Source: Bacteroidales bacterium
GTDB lineage: Bacteria > Bacteroidota > Bacteroidia > Bacteroidales > UBA932
Direction: 5' to 3'
Assembly (NCBI GenBank): GCA_017483985.1
Contig: JAFUUB010000031.1
Span: forward strand, 1 to 25,739
DNA length: 25,739 nucleotides
The notes under the pieces are model-generated. The model was not told where the DNA came from and searched no databases. It was given only the letters and a program-made list of their open reading frames with translations. Positions 7,745 to 14,402 of this stretch are shown here, piece by piece (positions within the stretch are counted from its first letter, which is position 1; every line of letters starts with the position of its first letter). The translations under genes and the position numbers were made by a program.

Positions 7745-9463
7745 ATGAAGAATTATATGAAATACCTGGTTCTCGCCGCTGCGGCCGCTTTTACGCTGTC
7801 CGCTTGCGAGAACGAAGACATCCCCGAATATGAGAATATCCGCGGATTCGAGACCGTGACCGGGGATTTCGCCTACATCGTCGGCGCCACCATGCCGCGC
7901 TATGACAATGTAACCTGCGAGATCCAGCACACCCCGATCGGAGAGCTCGGCACCATCGCCAAGACCTTCGAAGTGGCCCTGACCGCCGCCCAGCCGCAGG
8001 ATGTGAAGCTGACCCTCGCCACCGATGACAGCCGCATCGACGCCGATGCCGAAGCCATCCCCGAGAATCTCTTCACCTATGACAAGAACGTCACCATCGC
8101 CAAGGGCGAAACCAAGGCGGAAGTGACCGTGACCCTGGACAACGCCAACTTCTCCCAGCTGACCGCATCCAAGTACATGGCCGCCTTCGTCATCAAGGAA
8201 GCCGACGGCGTCCAGGTCAGTTCCAACTCCAACCTGGCCCTGCTGACCGTCCTAACCGAGGTCATCGATCCGACCAAGAACATGATCACCGTCTCCGGCG
8301 GCACTTCGACCTACGAGATCACCAACTACCTCGACGTGACCCGCGGCGACAACATCTCCAAGCGGATCAGCATCACCGGCACCGAGCCTGCCTTCCAGGC
8401 CTTCGACGTCGTCTTCGAGGTCGACAACAGCCTGATCGAGGCCTACAACGCCGAGCACGGGACCTCCTATGTTGCGGTTCCGGACGGTATGGTCAGCCTG
8501 TCCAACGCCACGATGGCCAAGGATGCCAAGAGCACCTCGACCACCGTTTCCATCCCGCAGGAGCGCAACCGCGAACTCACCGACGAGAACGGCTACCTGA
8601 TCCCGGTCGTCTGCACGGGCGCCTACCCGGCCACCCTCAAGGACGCCCCGGTCACCTACCTGGTCATCAACGTGACCAACGTCAACGCCGCCTCCAACCA
8701 GTTCGCCGCCCTCTACCTGGGCGACTACCGGATGGCTACCTGGTACCAGTTTGCCAAGCCGCTCTCGATGAACAGCTGGACCATCGTCTTCCACTGCTTC
8801 ATCGACGAGAAGATTTCCCACGCCCGTATCGGCGACTTCGCCGACAAGAGTGAGAACTTCATCAACATGCTCCGCCTCGGCGAGCGCGGCGGCACCGAAC
8901 TGCAGTGGTTCGTCGGTCCGAACGGCAACCGCAAGCAGCTCTATACCAATGCCCTCGAAGTCGGCAAATGGTACTGCATCGCCCTCGCTTACAACGGCGA
9001 CGAGGATCAGCTGAAACTCTTCGTCGACGGTGAGCAGGTGGCTTCCGAAAGCGCCGACTTCGGCACCTTCGACTTCCAGGCCATCGAGTTCAACTCCTCC
9101 TGGGGCGCGGGTTACCGCCAGGGCAACGAATTCCACGGCCGTCTGTGGAACGTCTCCGTCTGGTCCTCCGATATCAGCAACGACCCGTACGGCTGGGGCA
9201 GCACCCTGAGCGAGATCATCAAGACCGACATCTCCCAGGGCTGGTACTTCAACTATTACAAGCAGGATTGGGGCGGCGGTCTCAAAGCCTACTGGCTGAT
9301 GGACGAAGGCAAGGGCGCCATCCTGAACGATAAGGTCGGCTACGAGAACATCGACTTCAGCAATACCGTCCGCTGCGACAACGAGACTGACATGGTTCCG
9401 GCCGATGTCAGCGCCTATGTCCAGTGGAAGCGAGACGAGCACAACGTGATCGACGAGCTTTAA
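7745..9463 (+). CDS. Second DUF1735 and LamG-domain lipoprotein, probable surface glycan-binding protein
   Basis: The start at 7745 is chosen because it opens a clean lipoprotein signal peptide (Cys21 in LSAC, followed by ENED) and lies 11 bp after the previous stop. An in-frame ATG at 7721 would overlap that stop and add eight residues before the signal. The 572-residue protein has an N-terminal beta-sandwich (about 35-175) that looks like a diverged DUF1735 repeat. A clear DUF1735 domain follows (about 205-312, with YNAEHGTSYVAVPDGMVSL), then a LamG-like domain (about 340-520, with KWYCIALAYNGDEDQLKLFVDG and EFHGRLWNVSVWSSDIS). Its C-terminal half is similar in pattern to the upstream protein, suggesting an old duplication plus an extra N-terminal domain. 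It is the last gene before the operon terminator. Function is inferred as extended surface glycan capture. Confidence 0.85.
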   Translation: MKNYMKYLVLAAAAAFTLSACENEDIPEYENIRGFETVTGDFAYIVGATMPRYDNVTCEIQHTPIGELGTIAKTFEVALTAAQPQDVKLTLATDDSRIDADAEAIPENLFTYDKNVTIAKGETKAEVTVTLDNANFSQLTASKYMAAFVIKEADGVQVSSNSNLALLTVLTEVIDPTKNMITVSGGTSTYEITNYLDVTRGDNISKRISITGTEPAFQAFDVVFEVDNSLIEAYNAEHGTSYVAVPDGMVSLSNATMAKDAKSTSTTVSIPQERNRELTDENGYLIPVVCTGAYPATLKDAPVTYLVINVTNVNAASNQFAALYLGDYRMATWYQFAKPLSMNSWTIVFHCFIDEKISHARIGDFADKSENFINMLRLGERGGTELQWFVGPNGNRKQLYTNALEVGKWYCIALAYNGDEDQLKLFVDGEQVASESADFGTFDFQAIEFNSSWGAGYRQGNEFHGRLWNVSVWSSDISNDPYGWGSTLSEIIKTDISQGWYFNYYKQDWGGGLKAYWLMDEGKGAILNDKVGYENIDFSNTVRCDNETDMVPADVSAYVQWKRDEHNVIDEL

Positions 9464-9472
9464 TCCTACAGG

Positions 9473-9505
9473 CCGGGCGGGGGTGGAACTCCGCCCGGTT
9501 TCCAT
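9473..9505 (+). terminator. Probable intrinsic terminator of the SusC operon
   Basis: CCGGGCGG (9473-9480) pairs with CCGCCCGG (9491-9498) around a 10-nt loop, 10 bp after the last stop codon. The following tract is only moderately T-rich (TTTCCATTTT). Confidence 0.7.
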
Positions 9506-9536
9506 TTTGAGATACGGGATTCTTCCCGTATCTTTG
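9506..9536 (+). promoter_or_regulatory. Bacteroidetes promoter of the NlpC/P60 gene
   Basis: TTTG at 9506-9509 and TATCTTTG at 9529-9536 are separated by exactly 19 nt, a full match to the TTTG-N19-TAnnTTTG pattern. Transcription would start about 4-7 nt after 9536, at or next to the ATG at 9542, so the mRNA would be leaderless or nearly so. Confidence 0.75.
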
Positions 9537-9541
9537 TTTTT
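9510..9541 (+). terminator. Second intrinsic terminator, overlapping the next promoter
   Basis: AGATACGGG (9510-9518) pairs perfectly with CCCGTATCT (9525-9533) around a 6-nt loop and is followed by TTGTTTTT. The stem's right arm and the T tract also form the -7 element of the downstream gene. Confidence 0.6.
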
Positions 9542-10474
9542 ATGAAACGTATCCTTCCCCTTCTGCTGTTCCTGGCAGCCCTGACAGCCACCGCACAGAC
9601 ACCGAACGCCGTCATCACCCTTTCCGTCGGCCAATTGCGGGCCGAGCCCGATTACGAGTCTCCGCTGGAGACCCAGATCCTGATGGGCACGCCCGTCGAG
9701 GTCGTCGACAGCGTCTCCTACTGGCGCAAGGTCGTCGCACCGGATTACACCGCCTGGATCAACGTCCTCGGCCTGGCCCCGCTGCCCCAGGGTTACGTCG
9801 CCGCACCGAAATACATCTGCACGGCCGAATTCACGCACGTGTTCGCCCGTCCTTCCGAAAAGGCCGACCGGTTGTCGGACCTGGTCATCGGTGACCTGCT
9901 GCGGGACGGAGGCCGGCGCCGCGGTGCCTGGCGGATGGTCCTGCTGCCGGACGGACGCGAAGGCTGGGTACGGAAACGGGACCTGGAGCCCTTCGCCGAC
10001 TGGGCAGCCCGTCGGACGGGATCGCCGGCGGACGTGGTCGCCACGGCCCGGACATTCGCCGGTACGCCTTACCTCTGGGGCGGAAATTCCGTCAAGGGTT
10101 TCGACTGCAGCGGACTGGTCAAGCTGTCCTGCTTCCTGAACGGCGTGCTGCTTCCGCGCAATGCCTCCCAGCAGGTCAAACTTGGCATCGAGCTGGATGT
10201 CAGCCATGTACTGGAAGGCGACTACAGCAACCTGCAGCCCGGCGACCTGCTGTTCTTCGGGAACCAGGATACCGGACGCGTTTCCCATGTCGCCCTGTAT
10301 ATCGGCGAGGGGAAAATCATCCACGCCTCTCAGGTGGTCCGGATCAACACCCTTTCCGGAACGGGTCCCGATGTCTATGAAAACGCCTGGCGGCTCTTGT
10401 ACGGACGACGGATCCTGGGCACTTCCGATGCGCGGCCACTGACGGAATCACCCTATTATTTCGTCCAGAAATAG
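9542..10474 (+). CDS. Secreted NlpC/P60 peptidoglycan endopeptidase with SH3b domains
   Basis: The 310-residue protein has a cleavable signal peptide (about 1-19, ending ATAQ) with no lipobox. Two SH3b-like domains follow (about 22-80 and 90-150, the second with GWVRKRDLEPF), then a C-terminal NlpC/P60 domain (about 163-300). The catalytic Cys189 lies in FDCSGLV, His249 in RVSHVALYIG and the third polar residue, His261, in IIHAS. This arrangement is that of YkfC-like gamma-D-glutamyl-L-diamino-acid endopeptidases, which cut peptidoglycan stem peptides in the periplasm, possibly for recycling. The start is fixed by the signal peptide, since the next Met is at residue 48. It is monocistronic, between a terminator and the leader of the anion transporter. 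Confidence 0.92.
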   Translation: MKRILPLLLFLAALTATAQTPNAVITLSVGQLRAEPDYESPLETQILMGTPVEVVDSVSYWRKVVAPDYTAWINVLGLAPLPQGYVAAPKYICTAEFTHVFARPSEKADRLSDLVIGDLLRDGGRRRGAWRMVLLPDGREGWVRKRDLEPFADWAARRTGSPADVVATARTFAGTPYLWGGNSVKGFDCSGLVKLSCFLNGVLLPRNASQQVKLGIELDVSHVLEGDYSNLQPGDLLFFGNQDTGRVSHVALYIGEGKIIHASQVVRINTLSGTGPDVYENAWRLLYGRRILGTSDARPLTESPYYFVQK

Positions 10475-10493
10475 CAGATTTCGCAAATAATCC

Positions 10494-10524
10494 TTGGTCA
10501 CTTAAATCAATTTTTCTAACTTTA
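10494..10524 (+). promoter_or_regulatory. Putative promoter of the anion transporter operon
   Basis: TTGG at 10494-10497 and TAACTTTA at 10517-10524 are 19 nt apart, one mismatch each from the Bacteroidetes consensus. The start site would be near 10530, leaving a leader of roughly 165 nt before the ATG at 10695. Confidence 0.45.
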
Positions 10525-10574
10525 ATCGGGATTTTCGTATCCTACCCAGTAGGAACAATGTCTTAAACTTTGAA

Positions 10575-10637
10575 AAGCTTCCCTAAGCTTAGGCGCTGAG
10601 AAACTTTCCAAGGGATCGCCCCAGGCGGTGTCCCTTG
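10575..10637 (+). promoter_or_regulatory. Structured 5' leader of the anion transporter gene, class unknown
   Basis: Two foldable elements lie in the leader. The first is a hairpin AAGCTT-CCCT-AAGCTT (10575-10590), overlapped by the perfect palindrome CCTAAGCTTAGG (10582-10593). The second is a compound stem: CAAGGGA (10609-10615) pairs with TCCCTTG (10631-10637), enclosing CGCC-CCA-GGCG (10617-10627). Between them is GGCGCTGAGAAAC. CTGAGA and CCCTTGAA recall pieces of the TPP riboswitch, but the rest of that consensus is not visible, so I do not assign a class. The alternative pairings suggest an RNA switch or attenuation, but this is inference. From 10638 to 10694 I see nothing more than an AT-rich stretch before the start codon. 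Confidence 0.4.
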
Positions 10638-10694
10638 AAGGAATTTGCGGGAATACTTGAATTCCATACAAAGTTTAACAAAACAGGCATTGCT

Positions 10695-12248
10695 ATGAAT
10701 CCTCAACTGGCACAAGAAGCGTCTTTTGATCGCAAAAGGCACATTATTGGAGCGATTTTCGGGCCCATCTGCGCCCTGTTGGTTTACTTTCTCCCCATTG
10801 CCGGACTTGCCGACAATCCGGAAGCGCACAAGCTGCTCGCCATCGTGACGTTTGTGGCTTTCTGGTGGATCTGCGAACCGGTTCCCATCCCCGTCACATC
10901 CATTCTGGGTCCGACCCTCTGCGTCATTTTCGGCGTCGTATCGGTAACCGATGCCTTCAAGGCATTCGCCAGCCCGATGATCTTCCTGTTCATGGGCGGT
11001 TTCCTGATTGCAAAAGGCATGATGGTCAACGGTCTGGACAAACGCATCGCCTATGGCATCATGTCCATGAAATGGGTCGGAGACTCGCCGCGCCGGATCT
11101 TCCTGGCCATCGGCCTGGCGTGCATGCTCTGCTCCGGCTGGATCAGCAACACCGCCACGGCGGCCATGATGTTCCCGATCGCCCTCGGCCTGCTGGAAGC
11201 CATCCGCGAGATGATGGCCGTCAACGGCAAGGAGATCGACCTGAGCAAATATAAATACGCCACCGGCCTGATGCTGATGACGGCCTATGCCTGCTCCATC
11301 GGCGGCGTCCTCACCCCGATCGGCACGCCTCCGAACATCATCATGATCGGCTTCATCCGCGAGCTCGCCCCCGAGGCGCCGCAGATCACCTTCTTCAACT
11401 GGATGGTATGGGGCTTCCTGGCCATGGCCCTTTATTTTGTCATCACCTATTTCGTCCTGCAGAAGATGTTCCCGGCCGACGTGAAGCACATCGACGGTGC
11501 CCAGGAATTCATCCAGGACCGCAAGAACGGCCTGGGCAAATGGACCCGCGCCCAGAAGAATACCCTCATCGCCTTCTGTGTCGCGGTCGCCCTCTGGGTT
11601 CTCCCCGGTATCCTCAGCGCCGTCCAGAACATTGCACCCAATGCCGTCAACGCAGACTTCGTAAAAGCCTATAACAGCCATTTCCCGGAAGCCATCGCAG
11701 CCATGATCGGCGGCCTGATGCTGTTCCTGATGCCGACCGATATCAAAGAAGGGAAGATGACGCTTTCATGGAAAGAAGGACTCGCCGGCATCGACTGGGG
11801 TACGCTGCTCCTCTTCGGCGGCGGCCTGTCCATCGGCGGCATGGTCTTCTCCACCGGTCTTTCCCAATGGATCGGCGAATCCCTGACCAGCGCGCTCGGC
11901 GGACAGCCGTCTGAATATCTGTTCCTTACCGTCTTCGCGGTCACGGCCCTGCTGCTGTCCGAGCTGACGTCCAACACCGCCGTCGCCAACCTGATGGGTC
12001 CGATCGCCATCGCCACCGCCGCATCCCTGGGCTTCAGCCCCGTACCGGTCTGCGTGGTCATGGCCCTGTGCACGTCGCTGGCCTTCATGCTCCCGGTTTC
12101 CACACCGCCGAACGCGATTGTCTACGCCTCCGGCTACGTCCCGATCACCAAGATGATCAAGGCCGGCGTCATCCTCGATATCATCGGCGTATTTGCCATC
12201 ACCATTCCGCTGGTCTACTTCGTCGTCAAAGCTATCATGGGGGTTTAA
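10695..12248 (+). CDS. DASS/SLC13-family sodium:anion (dicarboxylate-type) symporter
   Basis: The 517-residue inner-membrane transporter belongs to the divalent anion:sodium symporter family, which imports succinate, malate, citrate or sulfate with sodium. Both signature SNT motifs are present (SNTATAAMM at 151-159 and SNTAVANLM at 426-434), each part of a substrate and sodium site. The paired TPP loops are also there (TPIGTPPN at 207-214 and PVSTPPN at 467-473). Hydrophobic segments cover most of the chain apart from a cytoplasmic stretch about 262-290. The Met at 10695 is preferred over the in-frame ATG at 10635, because the 20 extra residues of that form are polar, are not conserved-looking, and fall inside the hairpin-rich leader. 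A nitroreductase gene starts 3 bp after its stop. The transported anion is unknown. Confidence 0.92.
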   Translation: MNPQLAQEASFDRKRHIIGAIFGPICALLVYFLPIAGLADNPEAHKLLAIVTFVAFWWICEPVPIPVTSILGPTLCVIFGVVSVTDAFKAFASPMIFLFMGGFLIAKGMMVNGLDKRIAYGIMSMKWVGDSPRRIFLAIGLACMLCSGWISNTATAAMMFPIALGLLEAIREMMAVNGKEIDLSKYKYATGLMLMTAYACSIGGVLTPIGTPPNIIMIGFIRELAPEAPQITFFNWMVWGFLAMALYFVITYFVLQKMFPADVKHIDGAQEFIQDRKNGLGKWTRAQKNTLIAFCVAVALWVLPGILSAVQNIAPNAVNADFVKAYNSHFPEAIAAMIGGLMLFLMPTDIKEGKMTLSWKEGLAGIDWGTLLLFGGGLSIGGMVFSTGLSQWIGESLTSALGGQPSEYLFLTVFAVTALLLSELTSNTAVANLMGPIAIATAASLGFSPVPVCVVMALCTSLAFMLPVSTPPNAIVYASGYVPITKMIKAGVILDIIGVFAITIPLVYFVVKAIMGV

Positions 12249-12251
12249 GTC

Positions 12252-12869
12252 ATGAAAAAAGGATTTCTCAGTCGCATGAGCGACATGGCAAAGATCCAGC
12301 ATCGCGCCGCCTTTGCCGACGTCCACCAGAAAGTCACCCAGTTCAAGTACGGCTCCGATGCGTTCATGCGCATCCTGGAGAGCCGCTACTCCTGCCATGC
12401 CTTCAGCAAATACCCCGTTTCCGAAACCAAGCTGCAGATGATCCTGGATGCCGGCCGGATGGCGCCCTCCGCGGGGAACTGCCAGCCGACCCGGATCTGG
12501 GTCGTCAAGAGCGAAGAAGCGCTGGCCCGCCTGCATACCGTCCATCCCTGCTACGGAGCGCCGGTCGTGCTGATCGTCGGCTGCCGGAATGAGGAGGCCT
12601 GGATACGGCCTTATGACGGAATCAATGCCGCCAAGACCGATGCCGCCATCGTCCTGACGCATCTGATGCTCACGGCTACGGATGCCGGTCTGGCGAACAT
12701 GTGGATCTGGGACTTCAATCCCAGCAAGATCCGGGAAGTCCTTCCGGAAACGCGGGAACACGGGGTCTACGGCCTGCTGGCCATCGGCCATCCCGCCTCC
12801 GGAAAGGGAGATCCCACGGAGCTCCATGCGGTCCGCAAATCGCTGGACGAACTGGTGAAGGTACTCTGA
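12252..12869 (+). CDS. Nitroreductase-family FMN-dependent oxidoreductase
   Basis: The 205-residue protein carries a nitroreductase fold with the FMN-binding Arg45 in ILESRYSCHAFS and the conserved APSAGNCQPTR block (71-81). Further blocks are DAAIVLTHLMLTATDAGLANMWI (about 128-150) and GLLAIGHP. Members reduce nitro compounds, quinones or flavins with NAD(P)H, and some are iodotyrosine-type dehalogenases or have other roles. The family domain begins only near residue 38, so the first 37 residues are an unusual, mostly polar extension. The alternative start Met39 would give a conventional family N-terminus. The start at 12252 is kept because it lies 3 bp after the transporter stop, implying translational coupling. 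The substrate is unknown and the link to the transporter is only by position. Confidence 0.85.
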   Translation: MKKGFLSRMSDMAKIQHRAAFADVHQKVTQFKYGSDAFMRILESRYSCHAFSKYPVSETKLQMILDAGRMAPSAGNCQPTRIWVVKSEEALARLHTVHPCYGAPVVLIVGCRNEEAWIRPYDGINAAKTDAAIVLTHLMLTATDAGLANMWIWDFNPSKIREVLPETREHGVYGLLAIGHPASGKGDPTELHAVRKSLDELVKVL

Positions 12870-12888
12870 TGAAAATACGCTTTTCGTG

Positions 12889-12917
12889 AAAAAGACCGCA
12901 TTCCTGCGGTCTTTTTT
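12889..12917 (+). terminator. Strong intrinsic terminator after the transporter-nitroreductase pair
   Basis: AAAAAGACCGCA (12889-12900), a TTCC loop and TGCGGTCTTTTTT (12905-12917) form a perfect 12-bp stem ending in a T run. The A run on the left makes it usable in both directions. Between 12918 and 13052 I see no gene and no further clear signal. Confidence 0.92.
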
Positions 12918-13052
12918 CGCAATTTGCCTATTTTCATCGAAGGCAACGGCAACGGCACTGCCACCTGGCTCTATAAAATTCGCTCCAATTAGCACCACGG
13001 CCCGACCGTCAGGGACGATCAGCACACGACGCGGATATTTCAGAAAAATCAC

Positions 13053-13060
13053 TATCTTTG
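13053..13060 (+). promoter_or_regulatory. Putative -7 element for the small hypothetical gene
   Basis: TATCTTTG matches TAnnTTTG and is followed by C, 22 bp before the ATG at 13083. There is no recognisable TTTG 19 nt upstream. Confidence 0.5.
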
Positions 13061-13082
13061 CATTCAACAAAAACAAAGAGTT

Positions 13083-13364
13083 ATGAATTTACGTGACTTT
13101 AAGAAAGACGTCGAGTATTTCGTCGGCGAATTCGTAGATGACTGCGCCCTCTTCCTCTGCCTGAATCCCAGCCAGGATACCGAGAAGATCCAGGATATCG
13201 TCGAAGAGGCGGTCGACCTCTACAACGACCTCAAGGACAAGGCGAACCTCCTTCCCGCCGAAGGCAAGCGCGCCTACTTCGCCGACCTCCGCAAGGAAAT
13301 GGTCGAGAAAGTAGACGCGTTGTACGAGCGCCTCAGCGCGATCGTCGCCGCCGCCAAGAAATAA
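13083..13364 (+). CDS. Small conserved-looking hypothetical protein, helical and acidic
   Basis: The 93-residue protein has no signal peptide, no membrane segment and no motif I can name. It is rich in Asp, Glu, Lys, Leu and Ala, arranged as probable amphipathic helices (IQDIVEEAVDLYNDLKDKA, then LRKEMVEKVDALYERLSAIV), with two cysteines near the N-terminus (Cys21 and Cys26). The start is supported by a -7 promoter element 22 bp upstream and by the AT-rich, purine-rich stretch directly before the ATG (AAAAACAAAGAGTT). It sits alone between a strong terminator and the convergent galE gene, whose stop codon is only 5 bp away. I have the impression that proteins with a similar N-terminus (NLRDFKKDVEY) occur in other Bacteroidales, but no function is known to me. 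A cytoplasmic adaptor or RNA-associated role would be a guess. Confidence 0.75.
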   Translation: MNLRDFKKDVEYFVGEFVDDCALFLCLNPSQDTEKIQDIVEEAVDLYNDLKDKANLLPAEGKRAYFADLRKEMVEKVDALYERLSAIVAAAKK

Positions 13365-13379
13365 GGGGACTATTTCCCC
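13365..13379. terminator. Short hairpin between convergent genes
   Basis: GGGGA (13365-13369) pairs with TCCCC (13375-13379) around CTATT, and the loop contains the galE stop codon. It is the only candidate terminator for either convergent gene, but it is short and lacks a T run. Confidence 0.3.
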
Positions 13380-14395
13380 GCAAGGTGCCGCTCCCAGTCC
13401 CACGCGGACTTGAGCGTCTCCTCTACGCTACGCTCGGCCTTCCAGCCGAGCTTTTCGTTTGCCAGGGAGGGGTCGGCCCAGATGGCGGTCACGTCGCCGG
13501 CGCGGCGCGGGGCAAACTTGTAATTGAGTTTCAGACCGTTGACTTTCTCAAAGGCATTGACCAGCTCCAGCACGGATACCGGACGGCCGGTCCCGATGTT
13601 GAAGATCTCATAGTCCTCCTCCATTTTGCCGTCCAGCATGCGGCGTACGGCATAGACATGGGCCCGGGCCAGGTCGACGATGTCGATGTAATCCCGCTGG
13701 CAGGTGCCGTCCGGGGTCGGATAATCATTGCCGAAGATGCTCAGGCATTCGCGCTTGCCGATGGCCGTCTGGGTGATGAACGGGACCAGGTTGTTCGGCA
13801 CGCCGCGCGGCAACTCGCCGATGAGGGCGGAAGGATGGGCCCCGATCGGGTTGAAATACCGAAGGGCGATACCTTTGACAAGACCCTTGGTGGCCAAGAC
13901 CGTATCCCGCAGGAAATCCTCACACATCTGCTTGGTATTTCCGTAGGGGGAGGTCGCCGGCTTGCGCGGGCTCTGCTCGGTCACAGGGACCTGATCCGGT
14001 TCGCCATAGACCGTGGCCGAGGAGGAGAAGAGCACGTTGCAGCCCTTTTCCTGTGCCACGTCCAGCACGTTCAGGAAACTTTGGAGGTTGTTCTTGTAAT
14101 ACTTGACCGGCTCCGCGACCGACTCGCCGACCGCCTTGTAGGCCGCGAAATGGATCACGGCATCGATGGCATAGTCCGCAAACAGTTTCCGGACCGCGGC
14201 TTCGTCGCAGAAATCCATCCGCACCAGCGGGATGTCCGCACGGCCGGTAATCTGCTTCACCCCCTCGAAACAGGTGGTATCGCAATTGGAAAAATTGTCG
14301 GCTACGACCACGTCATAGCCGGCCTGGATCAGTTCGACGGTCACATGGCTGCCGATAAAACCGGCCCCGCCGGAAACCAAAACTCTTTTACTCAT
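13370..14395 (-). CDS. galE: UDP-glucose 4-epimerase
   Basis: This enzyme interconverts UDP-glucose and UDP-galactose using tightly bound NAD, supplying galactose for surface polysaccharides and the Leloir pathway. With the start at MSKRVLV (14395) the protein is 341 residues. It has the dinucleotide-binding GGAGFIGSH at 9-17, the catalytic Ser126 in SSSATVYG, and Tyr151 and Lys155 of the YxxxK motif in PYGNTK. Family blocks ALRYFNPIGAHPS and QRDYIDIVDLARAH are also present. An ATG eight codons earlier (14419) would run into the end of dacB and is not preferred. It lies 7 bp after dacB and is the last gene of the radA-dacB-galE run. Activity on UDP-GlcNAc as well is possible. Confidence 0.95.
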   Translation of the reverse strand: MSKRVLVSGGAGFIGSHVTVELIQAGYDVVVADNFSNCDTTCFEGVKQITGRADIPLVRMDFCDEAAVRKLFADYAIDAVIHFAAYKAVGESVAEPVKYYKNNLQSFLNVLDVAQEKGCNVLFSSSATVYGEPDQVPVTEQSPRKPATSPYGNTKQMCEDFLRDTVLATKGLVKGIALRYFNPIGAHPSALIGELPRGVPNNLVPFITQTAIGKRECLSIFGNDYPTPDGTCQRDYIDIVDLARAHVYAVRRMLDGKMEEDYEIFNIGTGRPVSVLELVNAFEKVNGLKLNYKFAPRRAGDVTAIWADPSLANEKLGWKAERSVEETLKSAWDWERHLAGK

Positions 14396-14402
14396 ATCTT
14401 TA

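Noticed and set aside
10590..10650. A TPP riboswitch before the anion transporter
   Set aside because: Only CTGAGA and CCCTTGAA fragments match; the following ACCTGA and GGATAATGCC-type segments are not present.
12886..13086. A 66-codon open frame beginning with an apparent signal-like MKKTAFLRSFFAICLF
   Set aside because: It begins inside the terminator hairpin, covers a non-coding gap and ends in the 5' region of the next gene. The hydrophobic start comes from the T-rich terminator.
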